The notes under the pieces: model-generated
Databases searched by the model: none
The model's input: the letters and a program-made list of their open reading frames with translations, nothing else
What the model was told of the DNA's origin: nothing
Part shown: one piece after another, positions 30,481 through 42,640 of the stretch
How positions within the stretch are numbered: the stretch's first letter is position 1
Layout: every line of letters starts with the position of its first letter
Source of the DNA: Flammula alnicola
Lineage: Eukaryota > Basidiomycota > Agaricomycetes > Agaricales > Strophariaceae
Direction of reading: 5' to 3'
NCBI GenBank assembly: GCA_015499995.1
Contig: JADNRV010000229.1
Coordinates: 1 to 64,000, forward strand
Length of the DNA stretch: 64,000 nucleotides
Position numbers and translations under genes: made by a program

Positions 30481-31223
30481 CAGTACTTCTCGCTACATGA
30501 GATACAAATCATGCCAGTAAGCTGGGACTGCTTGAACGGGAAAGTCGCGATGGCTTACCAGCGCTGCACCAATGAATAAAGCTCGTGTGAGGGTTATATC
30601 AAGCTTGTGGGTTTGCTTCAGCAGGAGAGGTCAAGATGCAGAGCTGGAGGGATTTGTAGGTGGTCAAGAGGAGAGAAATCAATGGCGATTGTCGGGAGAC
30701 AACATTGAACCATCAGTGATCATGCAATCAACAAAGTCACGTGCATCAGAGCTTGAACGAACTTCATAATAATCAGAATCCTTGCATTCAGTGTCCACCC
30801 GCATTCCTTCCTCTCTTTTGCACTCGTCGATGAGGTATTGTAATACTAGATAAACATGTTCAAGGCCCATTGTTTGCATACCATACTATGTTGCTTGATT
30901 GTGTCATTTATTCAGTCTCGGTTAATAGATGAGTGAAGCTCGAAGATGCTTAAGGACATCAAAGATGCGGACAAAGATGTGACATGTCAAAAGGTGAATT
31001 GGACAGTTTCCTGATATTGTACTATATAGTAACTCATAGTATCTCATTGCACATATAGCCGATAGAGCCGACCTCACAAACAATAGAGTGCTCGAGATCG
31101 TTTCCAGGGCACTCTATATTTCAATATTTCCAATGTAGGTCTGGCCGGGGTCTCTAGATAACTATATTTCCACCGGCCGAGTCTATGGTGAGCAATCACT
31201 GCAATATCGGTGAACAGAGCTAA

Positions 31224-31628
31224 TCAGGAAACTATGGCCAAATTGACTTTTTCCTGATGCAGCATATTGAACCCGGGTGGCATGGATGTGTCATCTGCCC
31301 TAAAGGACGTGGATTCAGCTTTCTCAAAAAGGGCTTGTAGGATCGTGCCGAGATGTGGTTTGGAGGTTCCATTGAGCATCGCCGTGAGCATTCTTTCATG
31401 TTGTTCTGTCCGGTTTTTGAGGTTAAGAAAATGATTTAGGAATGTGGGTACAGTCCAACCAGCGTCGGAAATGCCAGCAAGCACGGTCGCCATCTTTTCC
31501 GAATTGGTGCGAGTAGTCTTTCGAGTCGACGCTGGGGTTGCCGATGGGACATTGACATTGTGAGAGGGCCCCGCATCCGAGGAGGCCTGCGTAGCACTTT
31601 TTTGACGTCGAGGGGTCTTCGGTTGCAT
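31224..31628 (-). CDS. Fragment of an Agaricomycete hypothetical protein (resembles N-termini of DUF6589-type proteins)
   Basis: 134 codons, ATG at 31628, stop at 31224. A basic S/T/P-rich start is followed by a helical stretch with a W-T-V-P-T-F-L-N motif. I recall this arrangement from the N-terminal part of repeat-associated Agaricomycete proteins that carry DUF6589 downstream; the attribution is from memory and weak. The expected long C-terminal part is not present on the 3' side, so this is probably a truncated copy. Confidence 0.3.
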   Translation of the reverse strand: MQPKTPRRQKSATQASSDAGPSHNVNVPSATPASTRKTTRTNSEKMATVLAGISDAGWTVPTFLNHFLNLKNRTEQHERMLTAMLNGTSKPHLGTILQALFEKAESTSFRADDTSMPPGFNMLHQEKVNLAIVS

Positions 31629-31780
31629 GATGATATTTTATTGTCAAGATTACTACACTAATACATAGAGTACTTGCTTTTCTGTTGGGCGGAAGCAACG
31701 AGCAATGACGTGAATTTAATGAAACAAGTCTTACCAGCACCTCGAGCAGAGCGCGTAAAGATTAGATTAGATGACTTATC

Positions 31781-32396
31781 TAGTGTTTTAAAGTCCGGTC
31801 CAGTCCGGTCTTTTGGCCCCCAGGGACATAGACCGAGACTGAGACCGGTCCATATACATCCCAAGATGTCAAAAAACCGGACTGGACCGATTCAGACCGG
31901 TCTACGTCGGTCTTTTGCAGTCTTGGACCGGTCTGAACCAGATTCCGGTCTTAACCAGTCTTAACCGGTCTAAGACCGGTTTTTCGATGCAAACCACCAG
32001 TAATTTGATATATATGTATCAGTAATATTTGTAGACGTAATATATACCTTGAAATTGAGCCCTGGAACGTTAAATTTTGTTGAGAATTGACTGTTCTACA
32101 CTAATATTCCGCATTTTCTACTCTTTTAGAAACTTTTTGACTGTTTTATTTATTTCTCAGCCAAAACTTTACCAATCTGGATGCCCTTGGGGCCGATTTG
32201 AAGGGATAAATCAGGGCTAAAAAGTAGCCGGTTCAGACCGGTCTTAACCGCAAAGACCGGTCCACCGAGACCGGTCTTTTTGCGGTCTTTGATTCTCAAA
32301 AATCAAAAGACCGGACTGCTGGTCCGGTCTTTTTGCGGTCCAGTCCGGTCTGGTTGCGGTCTTTTTCCAGTCCCAAGACTGGACCTTTAAACACTA
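31781..32396. mobile_element. 616-bp hAT-like MITE with GACCGGT subterminal repeats
   Basis: Ends TAGTGTTTTAAAGTCC and (complement) TAGTGTTTAAAGGTCC, flanked by a perfect 8-bp duplication GACTTATC (31773-31780, 32397-32404). Both subterminal regions carry many copies of AAGACCGGT/ACCGGTCTT in both orientations, which would be typical binding sites for the transposase. The centre (about 31990-32210) is AT-rich. No coding capacity. The TIR differs from the other three hAT-like elements here, so it belongs to a separate family. Confidence 0.88.
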
Positions 32397-32544
32397 GACT
32401 TATCGATGGACACGTGATGTTCAAAATGTGTTGATTTTTGTCCGAGAAGGCCGAATCGACCCACCCACCAAAGGGCCATCAAATTGAAACAGACCTTATA
32501 TATAGATCGACTGTCATCTATTATTTGGTCTGTCATGAGAGACT

Positions 32545-33268
32545 AGAGCCAGAGGCGGCTGCTCGCGCTGTACATAACGCTCTCCGCCGGTGCGCCATAG
32601 TGGGAAAGGTGAGAAGCCGGGATTTTATTTAATGCGGAGAAGTCGCCGATGCTCATGAATTCATTAATTCAGAAAGAACTGGACTCTGAGCATGAGACTC
32701 TGGAGACTCGACGCGTGGCTCCTCTGCGAGCCCATTTGTAATTTTGTATCAGTACCGCTCCAAAGAACTGTACGGAAGGAGGACCTTACGGCTCTAGAAT
32801 GTTGTAATTGTAGACGTAAATCTTTGAATAATCCATTTCTCCACCTGTAGATTGTATTTTATATTTCTATGTATGTAGCAGCTGGCTATCTTTCGTCGTT
32901 AATTTGGTATCGCGTTGTTGTAATGTCAATGTTGTACCTTTTTTTCCGCGCTAGAAGACAATGCAAGACTTGCATCGACCATCGATCTCCAGAGTGGCGG
33001 CATTGGCAGAATCCGTGCCGCAGCGAATCTGGTTTCTTACCATGGCGATGCAAAATAGGACTCGGCAGACACCTAGTATCGTTAGCCATGGCGATACCAG
33101 ACGATACTATATAAGCAGACTTTTCAGCCGCCGCTGCGCCTCGACAACGCGTGGACGCGTCGACCCAATCCTACAGTTTCACCGAGGTTGGAACGTAGTG
33201 TAATGTCGGGACCTCAAGCCAGCACCCGAGCCCATCATAGCTGAGAAATGCGAGGTCTGGAAGGAAAC
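32545..33268 (+). repeat. Segmental duplication, copy B (empty MITE site), with hydrolase 3' exons
   Basis: Paralogue of 13270-14369. It contains the penultimate hydrolase exon to 32608, an intron 32609-32672 and the last exon 32673-32741 ending in TAA, then 3' flank. At 32848-32855 the uninterrupted target TAGATTGT is present once, where copy A has the 397-bp MITE. The rest of the hydrolase is absent upstream, so the fragment is not functional. Confidence 0.75.
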
Positions 33269-33591
33269 CGGACAATGGTGCGCGCCGGAGAAGTTTCCTA
33301 GAAATGGTCTTCCATAGCTAATCGACCCAGAGGCACGGACAGAGACACGAGTAACACACGTCATGAATCGAGCGTGATCCGCCGGTGAAAGTCTTCAGAG
33401 TTGGTTGGCCAGAAGGCTATTGTTCAAATCCAACAACATCGATGTTGAGGGGGTTTCATTGCTGAGAACTAAGAGCACAGCTGATTTGATTAGGCGAACA
33501 ATGGGACCATGCGAGATGGCGGCAGCAACGAAGCTAGTATGCGTGCCATTAAAGCGAGCATGAAAGATACAAGTGACGACGCTACCGCTCT

Positions 33592-34569
33592 TTACATTCG
33601 CAACAGCTTAACGGGAACTGTCCGCATCTTCTCCGACCTCTGGGTCGAGGGCACCAAATAACCTCCTATGCTCGAAATCAAACGGAGGCGTCGGGAAGGA
33701 TCGATGTCGGTGTTCTTCGAACTTGTGGACGATGAACATTGATGAGTGGATTGCTTTGTAGGTGATGTTGGCTTGGAAGACGAGGAAGATGCAGGTGCAC
33801 CGATGACTTGGACGATCTCCTGCGTCTCAATACTGTGTGTGTATCTCGATTGTGTCATTCGTAAGCAAGGATGTGATATATGGATAGTCAAGACCTGAAA
33901 CAGATAGTCAGCAAACAGACGGTTGGTAGGAAAAATGAGAAATGACGAACATATAGCCTCGGGGTGGCTTGGTCACTGGAGGGTGCCTCTTACAGGATCT
34001 CCGTCTCCTGTTATGAACATTCCCAACGTACTCGCTCCCGTCCATGAGAGGATCAAGGACTCGTTTTGGCTGATCACCGTGATCGATGGCTTGACCACGA
34101 ACGGCGTTGGCTCCAATGCTCGACACAGAGGAATGACTTGGAAGAGCGAGGACGCTTGGAGGTCGAGTATGCTGTAATGTAGCTTATCGGCTATACATAG
34201 CGATTTGCCCGTCCGTCGCGCAAGTGTGATTGTTGGACTTCCTTGTGGAAGGGGTATCTCCTGCACAAACTGTTAGAGTATGGCCCTATGAGGTGCTTTG
34301 CAACAGACCTTATGATATACGAGACGATCCTTCATTGAATACAGGGCGATGGAACTCCGCTTGACCACACAAAACTCGACAGGTTCAACTGGAAGGGGGA
34401 TTCCGGATGCAGAGAGCTGCGGCACGAGACGCTTCAGGTGCTGGTCATCCACAGCAAACGTTACAACATGTCGAATGGGTTTGATAGGGAAGGGATCGAG
34501 CGATGGAATTGTGTACAAGTGGATTTGATGGTCTGGGAGGCCATAGTGAGAACATGAACAAGGTTGCAT
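33592..34569 (-). pseudogene. CNH-domain fragment (Vps39/TGFBRAP1-like)
   Basis: Exons 34309-34569 (ATG at 34569), about 33973-34260 and 33592-~33893 on the minus strand, with GT-AG introns. The product matches part of a citron-homology (CNH) beta-propeller of the Vps39/TRAP1 vacuolar-tethering type: K-P-I-R-H-V-V-T-F-A-V-D, then the S-I-T-V-I-S-Q-N-E-S-L-I-L-S-W-T-G block, then G-Y-L-V-P-S-T-Q-R-S near the 3' end. Such proteins are about 1,000 residues and act in late-endosome/vacuole fusion; here only about 280 remain, without the clathrin-repeat C-terminus. A CA-dinucleotide slip near 33830 breaks the frame. Confidence 0.65.
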
Positions 34570-34960
34570 TCAGGAAAGAGGGAATGTACGGGAGTACCAG
34601 AGAGTACCAGCACCCGAGAAAGACTGGGTATGAGAATGATTTCGTGAATTGGTTTATCGCCTAGGATTGTCTGCCTCGAGATAACAGTATATGATTCAAG
34701 CTGAACGAAGTTGTTATGAGTGATGTTGGTTACATGTTTGAAGAGTCAGATATCACACCTTGTTGCGGTCATCAGCTTTCAACGCAAAGCATTTGAGTTC
34801 TCCGTTGGATGGAACACCCGGCATAAATTTCAGGTCCTGTTGCAGATATTCCTTCAGGCTTCAGCTCCTCGTAACAACTGAAACGATATGGTACCAACCT
34901 AACGCTTGAGCACACCGAACCTGAACTTTCCCAGATGGACTTGAAGCAGAGCTCTCGTAG

Positions 34961-36512
34961 CATCAGTAAAATAACATGTCCTTTTGAAGTCCTTTTCTGA
35001 CGCTTTTGCTGCTTTCGCTTTGAGAGCCCTTTTGTTGGAGATTCTCACTGGCTTTAATCCGGCATTTTGATCAATTTTGGCGCTTTTGCCGGTTCCACCG
35101 CTTTGGGATTCTGCAACTTTTGAATCTTGCTAGAATGTCTGCATTGAGCTTATATAGGCTGGATTTGAATAGATTTAACATTGTAGGATTCCTATTCCCT
35201 TCTGCTGCGCCCCATCAGGATGGGTGCACGAAGCGATGTAATGTGATTTTTTGCTAAGGCAATTCAGTCTCCGGCATACACGTGACGTTACCGCCATTTC
35301 CCGAACTTCCGTCTCGTTCCGGATCGATAACCTTCTCTCTTTCTTTCTCCTCTCTCCTCTCTTCCACCGCCCAGCTGCTCAAGACACCCAGATGCCTGAG
35401 TCAATTCATGCCATTCTAGACTTGGTAAGTCTGACATTGCAAGGTATATCTTTACTCTGCCTGCATGCTGATCATTTTCCAGCGAGCGGCAGTCATGCCT
35501 TCCTGCGAGATAAGTGTAAATTGTGTTTATCGGAGCAGAGATAACTTACTGGGCACTCTAGCATCCCCTTCTGTCCTCCTCGCCGGCAAGTTAACTAAGG
35601 TAATGTCATCAACCCAGTGGCACTGCAAGATGACACTCACCTTTTGAATTACAGGGTTGTCATTGCCATTCCAAGGTGTCGCAGGGGGCAGCTCACGAAG
35701 ATCGACCAACCACATCAGCGGCCAACTCTCTCTCTATCCAGGTGGGTTGGATAATGTATTGGATGGAAATGAAACCCACTTCCTCCTTTGATCACAGACG
35801 TTAATTGGTGATAACGGTGTTCTGCTCGCGGCGCAGCGGCTGCTCATTGCCCCCTTGAGGGGTTGGGTGTTTGCGGTGGACGGCGAGTAGAAAAAAGGCA
35901 CGGGTGAGTGTGATAAGTATTCTGGTGGCGGCGGCAGATATGATGCAGGGTAAGCAACCCGAACGTAACGCGACGAGGACAGGACACTGATGCCATCCCG
36001 TCTCAGGACATCAGAACACCAGCGACCAAATCCCGCATCGGCAGCATCACATACTGGATGGCGCTGGACGGCGGCTACCTGGTGCACAATGCGGGTATCT
36101 GGCGCACAATGCGGGTACCTGGCGCACAATGCGGGGTTTGGTCGCAACTCGGCCCACAGCAGCGGCGTGGGCCCAATGCTGGCCATATTGCATGGTGGAG
36201 AGCTTGTCGATGATGACAGCGAATTAGATTAGCTATGTAGTACTGTAATGTGATTATTATTATCTTCAATCCAAATGCTTTTCTCGCTACTTTCCATGCT
36301 TCGAAAACACTTTAAGAGATCCTTTTAGAATGCTTTGCAAGTCACTTCTACCTAGCTTTTACCTCTTTGAAAAGAGGAAGACCTTTTCGAAGCGCTTTGA
36401 AAGCCTAAGGCCTTTGCCATCAAAAGCGGCAAACTCTTTTCCTCTTTTGTCTCTTTCAAAGCTTTCGAAAGTGTAAAAAGCGTGTAAAAGGAGAATTGTT
36501 ATTTTACTGATG
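34961..36512. mobile_element. 1.55-kb element with 16-bp terminal inverted repeats
   Basis: CATCAGTAAAATAACA at 34961-34976 is exactly inverted at 36497-36512. Subterminal regions on both sides are rich in CTTTTG/CAAAAG and CTTTGAAAG words. The interior (about 35390-35740) includes plus-strand intron-like segments (GTAAGT...TTCCAG, GTAATG...TTACAG) between short open exons, so it may carry a captured or own small gene; no transposase seen. No clear target duplication (AG at both flanks at most), so the superfamily is unassigned. Confidence 0.6.
36077..36136 (+). repeat. 20-bp tandem repeat, three copies
   Basis: Three consecutive units of RYCTGGYGCACAATGCGGGK inside the 34961-36512 element. 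Confidence 0.85.
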
Positions 36513-37766
36513 AGACTGGTATAGTTTAGGATCTGATAGCAGATAAGAGAAGGATATGCTCACCATATGGTTCAATGACATCAGAATCAAGCGCTACAGT
36601 TGAAAACTTGAAAAGGAGGCACGTCGACCGGGTTTTGAGGCGCGTATGTCATGAATGCGTGTTTGACCGCAGAAAAGAGCTCTATGGGTTTCGATACGTA
36701 GCACCTGTTTTCAAGTGGTCCCAGAAGCCAGAGAAAGCAGCAGAGTTGAGTTGCGGTGAAGGTTCGTGAACGTGCTGTAGTGGATCCCTACACAGCCGGG
36801 TCACTCCATTGAAAAAAACTAGATTTTGTGATGGATGAGTTTTGTGCAAACAGAATTTGAAATTTCCTGAAAGTCTAATTCACCGGGTTTCTTTTATCAC
36901 GCCAAACTTTAAGTTGCGTGCAAATTTACTTGCACAGCGTTCAAACATTCTCCATGCAACCTAGGTGCACCGTGCAGAAATCCATCCGCTTGCTAATACG
37001 GCTACACTACTTTCAATTTTCCCTTACTACAAGCACATCTGAATAGGATGAAGAGAAATGAATTGACTAGCAGACTTGATATAAGGTACATGGTAATCAG
37101 CGACAACAGCTTGGCGAAGTGAAAGAGGACAAGCACGAAAACAACTGAATTTCCCCCCTCTGGTCCCAACCCCAAGGATCCATTGTAACACGAGAACGAA
37201 GGCTCTTGAAGTAATGAAGGCAGTTGCCAGCTGCTTGAATGATACGGATTGCAACCTGCATCAGTATTTCCTGAATTTACTTTTTGGGACTTGTTGCGAC
37301 TTGTTGTGACTTGTACAAGTCAAAAAAGTCAAAAAGTCACAAGTCAAAAAGTTAGGTCACTTTTCTCACAAGTCAAAAAGTCATTTTCAATATTTCTCAT
37401 TTAACTCAAAGAAAAATTTAATTATCTGTCTGGGCATAGAACTGTTGATACATAAGCATCTCAAATCTCACTTTTTGAAAGCTTGAGTGATACTGAAGGG
37501 CTCAAATGTACCATTTTGTAAATGGGGTCAACTTGTCAGCATATCTCACCCTCTGTGCATCAACCACAAACTGCAGTGTCAATTTTATTTGAAATATATC
37601 TACAAGTATATCTAATGGAAGAAATCTATGATTAAGTTCTTCAGAAACTTACCTGTGGATGATGAGCGAAGGCGTTCTTGTTCTCCGAAAGTGGCAAATC
37701 ATGGTTTGACAAGTCGGAAAGTGCCGAAAGTCTGACAAGTAAATTGTGGATTTGCTGATGTGCAAG
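36513..37766. other. No supported gene; AAGTCA-type repeats at 37285-37385
   Basis: Around 36590-36770 one short plus-strand frame is open but unrecognised. At 37285-37385 the words GACTTGT and ACAAGTCAAAAAGTCA recur in both orientations, which resembles the end of another MITE; a partner around 37705-37740 is weaker. Nothing else can be named. Confidence 0.35.
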
Positions 37767-37974
37767 TAGGGATTGTCACGGGTAACCCTGGGGTATTCCA
37801 GGGCTACCCGGACCCTTACCCAGGCAAACCCGTACCCACCACCAAGGGTAAGGGTTTCTGTGGGTTAGGGTAGGGGTTTTGGGGGTTTCACGGGTATAGC
37901 AAGGGTCTCGTGGAATTCACGGGTATACAAACATGTGCGGGTCCGCAGGAAATTCACGCGGGTGCCGAAACGCC

Positions 37975-38185
37975 CATCAACCGTGTAAGTGTTCACACGG
38001 TTGATGTTCAGCGTCTCTTATCTTATCGCTCCGCTGCTATCACAATTTGGAGCTCTTTCACTCGCAGACGATGGAACGGAGAGATAGGACCAGAAGGGAA
38101 GACCCATGGAGTGGGAGATCCCACAGGTGCGTCATCCGACGCCCATTTGAAATCCCCAACTAACACACGGATTTCCCTTACACAG
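37975..38185 (+). other. Hairpin module U6 inside the hAT transposon
   Basis: A 12-pair perfect stem-loop (37975-38006, CATCAACCGTGT arms, 8-nt loop) is positioned like H0b. It is followed by a lead-in similar to the other modules (GGGAAGACCCATGGAGTGGGAGATCCC-like, with changes) and an intron-like segment 38127-38185 (GTGCGT...TTACACAG) with a small stem-loop GCGTC/GACGC two bases after the donor. Order and position match U2-U5, but the stems are different. Confidence 0.45.
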
Positions 38186-38219
38186 AGCACCCAAGGTCTA
38201 TAACTGCCACGTCCATCCT

Positions 38220-38740
38220 CCCCGCCGCCACCTCCTGCAGCGACGTCGAGCATGAACGTGCTTCGTGCTCGCTCATCCGCTGCCGCACGACCTCCACGGC
38301 CACGACAGCCGCCTCGCCGTGTCCACAACCGCAGCTCTGTCCTCTCAACCTGCTGCCTCCACTCCGGCAGCATCTAGCATGCAAGAGCTTCATGCTCGCC
38401 CATGCAGCCACTCCGCCACATTCACGACCGTGGCATCCATCCTGCAAACGACCCCAGTTCGCTGCCTCCACTCTGGAGGCATCGAGAATAAACGAGCTTC
38501 ACGTTCATTCGTGCAGCCGCTTTGCTGCATCCACAACCCCCTGCGTCCATTCCCTCGCTCTCAAGCCTCCTCTGCAGCTACGTCGAGCACGAACGAGCTT
38601 CGTGCTCACTCGTACAGTCTCCGCATGGCCTCCACGACCACGACAACTGCCCCGCTGCTTCCACGACCGCAGCCTCCTTCCTCTCAACCCGCTGCCTCTG
38701 CTCCGGCAGCAATGAGCGTATACCCCTCTTATGCAGTTTA
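38220..38740 (+). repeat. Imperfect tandem repeats, about 110-130 bp
   Basis: Three to four degenerate units with GARCGAGCTTCGTGCTCRCTC, CTCCACGACCACGACARC and CCTGCCTCCRCTCCGGCAGC-like words. Open frames on both strands follow from the repetition. It occupies the same place relative to U6 as the minisatellites do after U2, U3 and U5. Confidence 0.5.
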
Positions 38741-39213
38741 ACAACACTGAGGGTACCCCCACCGCCTCTCGCGTACGGCACGTGCTTGAGGGCTCGCTGG
38801 GTCGACGAATGAGGCTGGGCTGGTCAGCACGAGAACGAAAGATGCATGGCTAGGATGGGCTTGCCGTGGCATAGGATATGGACATGTACACGCTGGAGCT
38901 CGGGCGGCCGTTGCTTGAGGGCTGTGCGACGTGGTGTTCAGGTGGGATTCAGCATCGATATCGCGGTGAGTGTGGATCGTTACTTACTTTTACGAGACGG
39001 CCATGCTGATGACTGACTGTACACATCCCAGACGGCATTCGAGATATCAGCAGCGAGTCAGTGGCGAAGGATCGGGGGCAGCACACGGTGACTCTCTGAC
39101 AAGTCTTTGCCCTATTCTCGACTACCTGGCCCACACTTTACGTAGATGGTAGACATCTAGATATATTGCAATAAAGTTGGTGTCTTTTATTATCCATGCG
39201 ACACAATTAGTTA

Positions 39214-42200
39214 CTAGTCAAGAATGGCATCCCAATCCAATGCCAGTGCCTCCTCAGACGTGTTACGTGCAACTTCAGGCAATGAAGTGATGGCCTTGAC
39301 ATCGGAATCCTTCACAAATCCTCGAAGGCTCCAACCTCCGAGACACATCAATGCACAGGTGGATTGGACAGAGAGGCGGCTACGAACGTGGGAGAGGAGG
39401 AGCCGCCCTTTGCTAAATACACGTTCAACATCAACGGAAGTTGCTAAAGTGAAGTTAGTTAAGATTATTAGTGTAATAGTTTGAGACGCACCAGGAATTG
39501 TTAAGTAATCCAAAGCCATACGATGAAGACGAGGGTATGCAACCCTCCTCTCATACCACCATCCAATAGGATCAGTGACGTGTTCTGGGTCGGTGCTGAG
39601 ATAGCGTTCAAGCTCGTCACGCAGCTCAGTCGCAGCAGGGGCACTGAGAGCCGGTAACGAGTCAAACATGTTTTTTGACTCTGAAGTGGAGGTTGGGGTC
39701 TAAAGTTTAAGACGTTATCTCCAAGTCTGAAAAGGATGTATTAAAAAACCTTACCTTGGCAACATCGACTTCGACATCGATGTCCATGAAAGCATACGTT
39801 CGATCGAACTCTTCGCGGACAATATTGCGTGCAGTTTCAATCCATCCGTCTTCCCAGCCAGCAACTTTGAAATACTGGAGTTTATGTCGAGGATGAAGGA
39901 CTACAATGAGAGTTTAAAAACAAGAGAGATGAACGGTGAGATTAAATAAAACTCACCCATAGCAATGCGATATACCTCAGAATGATCAGTCTTGTTATAA
40001 TAACGGTTTAGAGTCTTCTTCCCGATGGCGAGCGCTGAACGAATGGCGGCCGAATAACCAGCACTTTCTGCTGATGTGGCTAAATGCTCGTCGATACGGT
40101 CCATGGCAGGAATAACTGTGCTGATGCTTGGGGTGTCTCGTGAGAAGAAGAGTGTTGCGTGTTTGAAGATCTATATGCAATGAAAGTCAGTCGAGAAATG
40201 TAGTTAGAGAATTATATTACTTACCTTCAGCGTATCTCTTAGCTCTAATGCAATGGCCCATTCATTTTCATCGAGTTCAAGTTTGCGCATATTCATGTCG
40301 CGATTGCCGGTAATAGCATCGATAGCCGCACGGTACTGGAGGGCAAAGTTGATCATGTCGAATGTTGAGTTCCAGCGGGTCGAAACGTCCCGTGGCATCA
40401 TGCGAGAATTGAGCTCGAGCTCCTCGAGTGTCGAGTTCCATTCGGGGAGGATAATGGTAGTGGAGTTCTTAATGGTGAATGCAATTTTACGAAGCTGAGA
40501 CGATCAACATAAGTGATCACTGATAAGAAATCGAAGCGGAGTTTGAAATGACTTGCCTTCGCCAGCACCAATCGAACTGGCTGCACGCTCTCCTCCAGCA
40601 TCGCGATTTCCACAACAGACATACCGTTGTGCTCGTCCTGAAGTCCGTCCTCATCATCATCCTCCACTTCATCTAATGCTTCCTCCTCATTGTCCATGAC
40701 ATCGCCATCATCAGTGCTCTCCAGATCTGTTGCTAACGCAGCAAGCTCTTGCGCTGCATCACTGAGTAGGTTGTTGTCCTTGGTTTTGGGTGGCTCAAAT
40801 TGACGTAGGACACTCTTCGCAACTAGGTTGACGATGTGCAAGAAGCATCGTGTTTGGTTTGCTGCACCAGGGAACGTGTCGAGAAGTGTGGCAAGCTCGG
40901 AAATCATTGTATCGTTATTTGTGGCATTGTCGCAAGTGATACTAAGGATCTGAAACAGAATTACCAGGTGAGTTTGAGTACTATTCCTCTAGATTGACCC
41001 ATACCTTATCGCTGATACCAAATTCATGAAGGACATTGGCGAATGCACTGGCCAAGTTAATGCCAGAGTGCGACTTTGCAACCTCAACGAGATCGAGGAG
41101 CATCGAGATCGGGATGCCTTCATGTTCGAAGTGCACAGTTATAGCCACGTAGGCTTTATGGTTGGGAGATGTCCAAGCATCGGTTGCGAAGTTCAAGGCC
41201 CCATCGTATTCCTACGTAAGTCAGCACTTATAATCTATGCTATCAGAGATTAATATAACTGTACCTGTAGCATTTTCGCAATACGCTGGCGGACACGAAC
41301 AAAGACCTTCTTAACGTCACGAGAAACGGTCTCAGCAGATGGTATATGATAGTCAGGTCGCCCCGTTTTCATCAAAGACTGAAAGCCACGGTCGTTTACA
41401 ATCTGGAAAGGTCGCTTACTCTCCGCAACCCACCGGATGATTTCTGCGCTGTTCAAGACATATCAGAAGTCGGTTTGAGATAAACATTACAGAACATACC
41501 GAGACTCTGTCTTCGTATGTTGGCGATGACTGTAAGTCACTTTTCCTTTCGCAATTCTCTCGAAAGCTGCAGTGATCGAACTATCAACATTCTTTAGCTT
41601 TCCTAGTGCCTCTCGGGCAGCTGTCACATCGCGTGTCCCATCTGCGGCAGCGACAGCTTCTTCACCCCAGCAAATCTTCGCATGTTTGCGAAGGTTGCTT
41701 GTAGATTTCGCATCACCGGTGTCAAGGTAGCGGCGAACTTGACGACCATTACCGCGTCCCTTGCAGTGCTTAGCGGCACACTCAAAGACGTGGACACGCC
41801 TTTCCTTGATGTATTCAATGGCTGGGATAGGCTTAAAGAACACATACACTGGTGAGTTCCAGTCCTTCGAGAGCCGCTCTGCTGATGTATAAGCAAGCTG
41901 GCAATGTGACGTGTTATTAAAAAACTGACTTAATTCTGCCTCTGCAGACTCCTCGGGTTCTTCAACATCCTGCTCGTCTTCTTCGCCATCATTTTCTTTG
42001 TCATCACTATCACTGGCATAATACAATGGAGGCAATTCGTCGTCGTCGTCGTTCCCGCTGCTGTCGACACTGTCGCTTCCATTTTCGCGCTCGAGGATGT
42101 GAGAAACCTTCACGGACAAGGTTTTACGAGGCCTATGATCATCCTCGTCGTCAACGTCCATAATTTCGACTGAACGTTGGCGACGTGAAGTGGCCGTTGG

Positions 42201-42640
42201 CTTTGGATTAAGGTTAGCACAATTAGAAAGTTATCTGAATAAAAATGTACCTGAGATGTCTTTTTCGCAGCAACTGGGGCTGCTTTTTTGGTTGCGGCTG
42301 TCGTCACCTTGGCCACTGTAGATGCAGTTGCTCCCTAAAGGTCAAAATTTAGCACAGGACAGTGTTCAAGAATCTCGAAGCATACTGGGTTCGCTTTTTT
42401 CGCAGCCACTTTGGCTCCTTTGGTAGCGGCAGATACTGATGCAGACTATAGATTGAATGTCAGATAGCGAACATAATAGATTGAAGATTAACGTACCTGT
42501 GCATTGGTTGCTTTTTTGGCGGCCTCACGTGCCCTTTTGTTGGCAAGTAGAGGATCGCCATTATCGGTGACACGCTCGGTAGCAGTATGCTTACGAACCA
42601 TGGTAGGAGGGTTTGCAGAATCCACGTTCGAGGATGACAT
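39214..42640 (-). CDS. hAT family transposase (BED zinc finger, multi-exon)
   Basis: Many short exons on the minus strand. ATG at 42640 (M-S-S-S-N-V) is favoured because it begins an Ala/Lys-rich leader; an earlier ATG at 42775 is in frame. Then an acidic segment, a BED-type zinc finger (C...C...H...C, about 41690-41820), the DDE core with F-A-T-D-A-W-T-S and T-C-D-N-A-T-N-N-D, a R-D-V-S-T-R-W-N-S-T block and the C-terminal dimerisation domain (S-V-D-V-E-R-V-F-S-K-G-R, L-G-G-W), ending at 39214-39216. One intron near 40500-40560 is GC-AG (GCAAGT). All exon joins I checked keep frame and I saw no stop, so the enzyme may be active. It should cut and rejoin the element via its terminal repeats, giving 8-bp duplications. 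Confidence 0.8.

Noticed and set aside
37850..37900. Telomere-like GGGTTAGGG words
   Set aside because: They are isolated, mixed with other GGGTA variants, and lie in the subterminal repeat of the hAT transposon.
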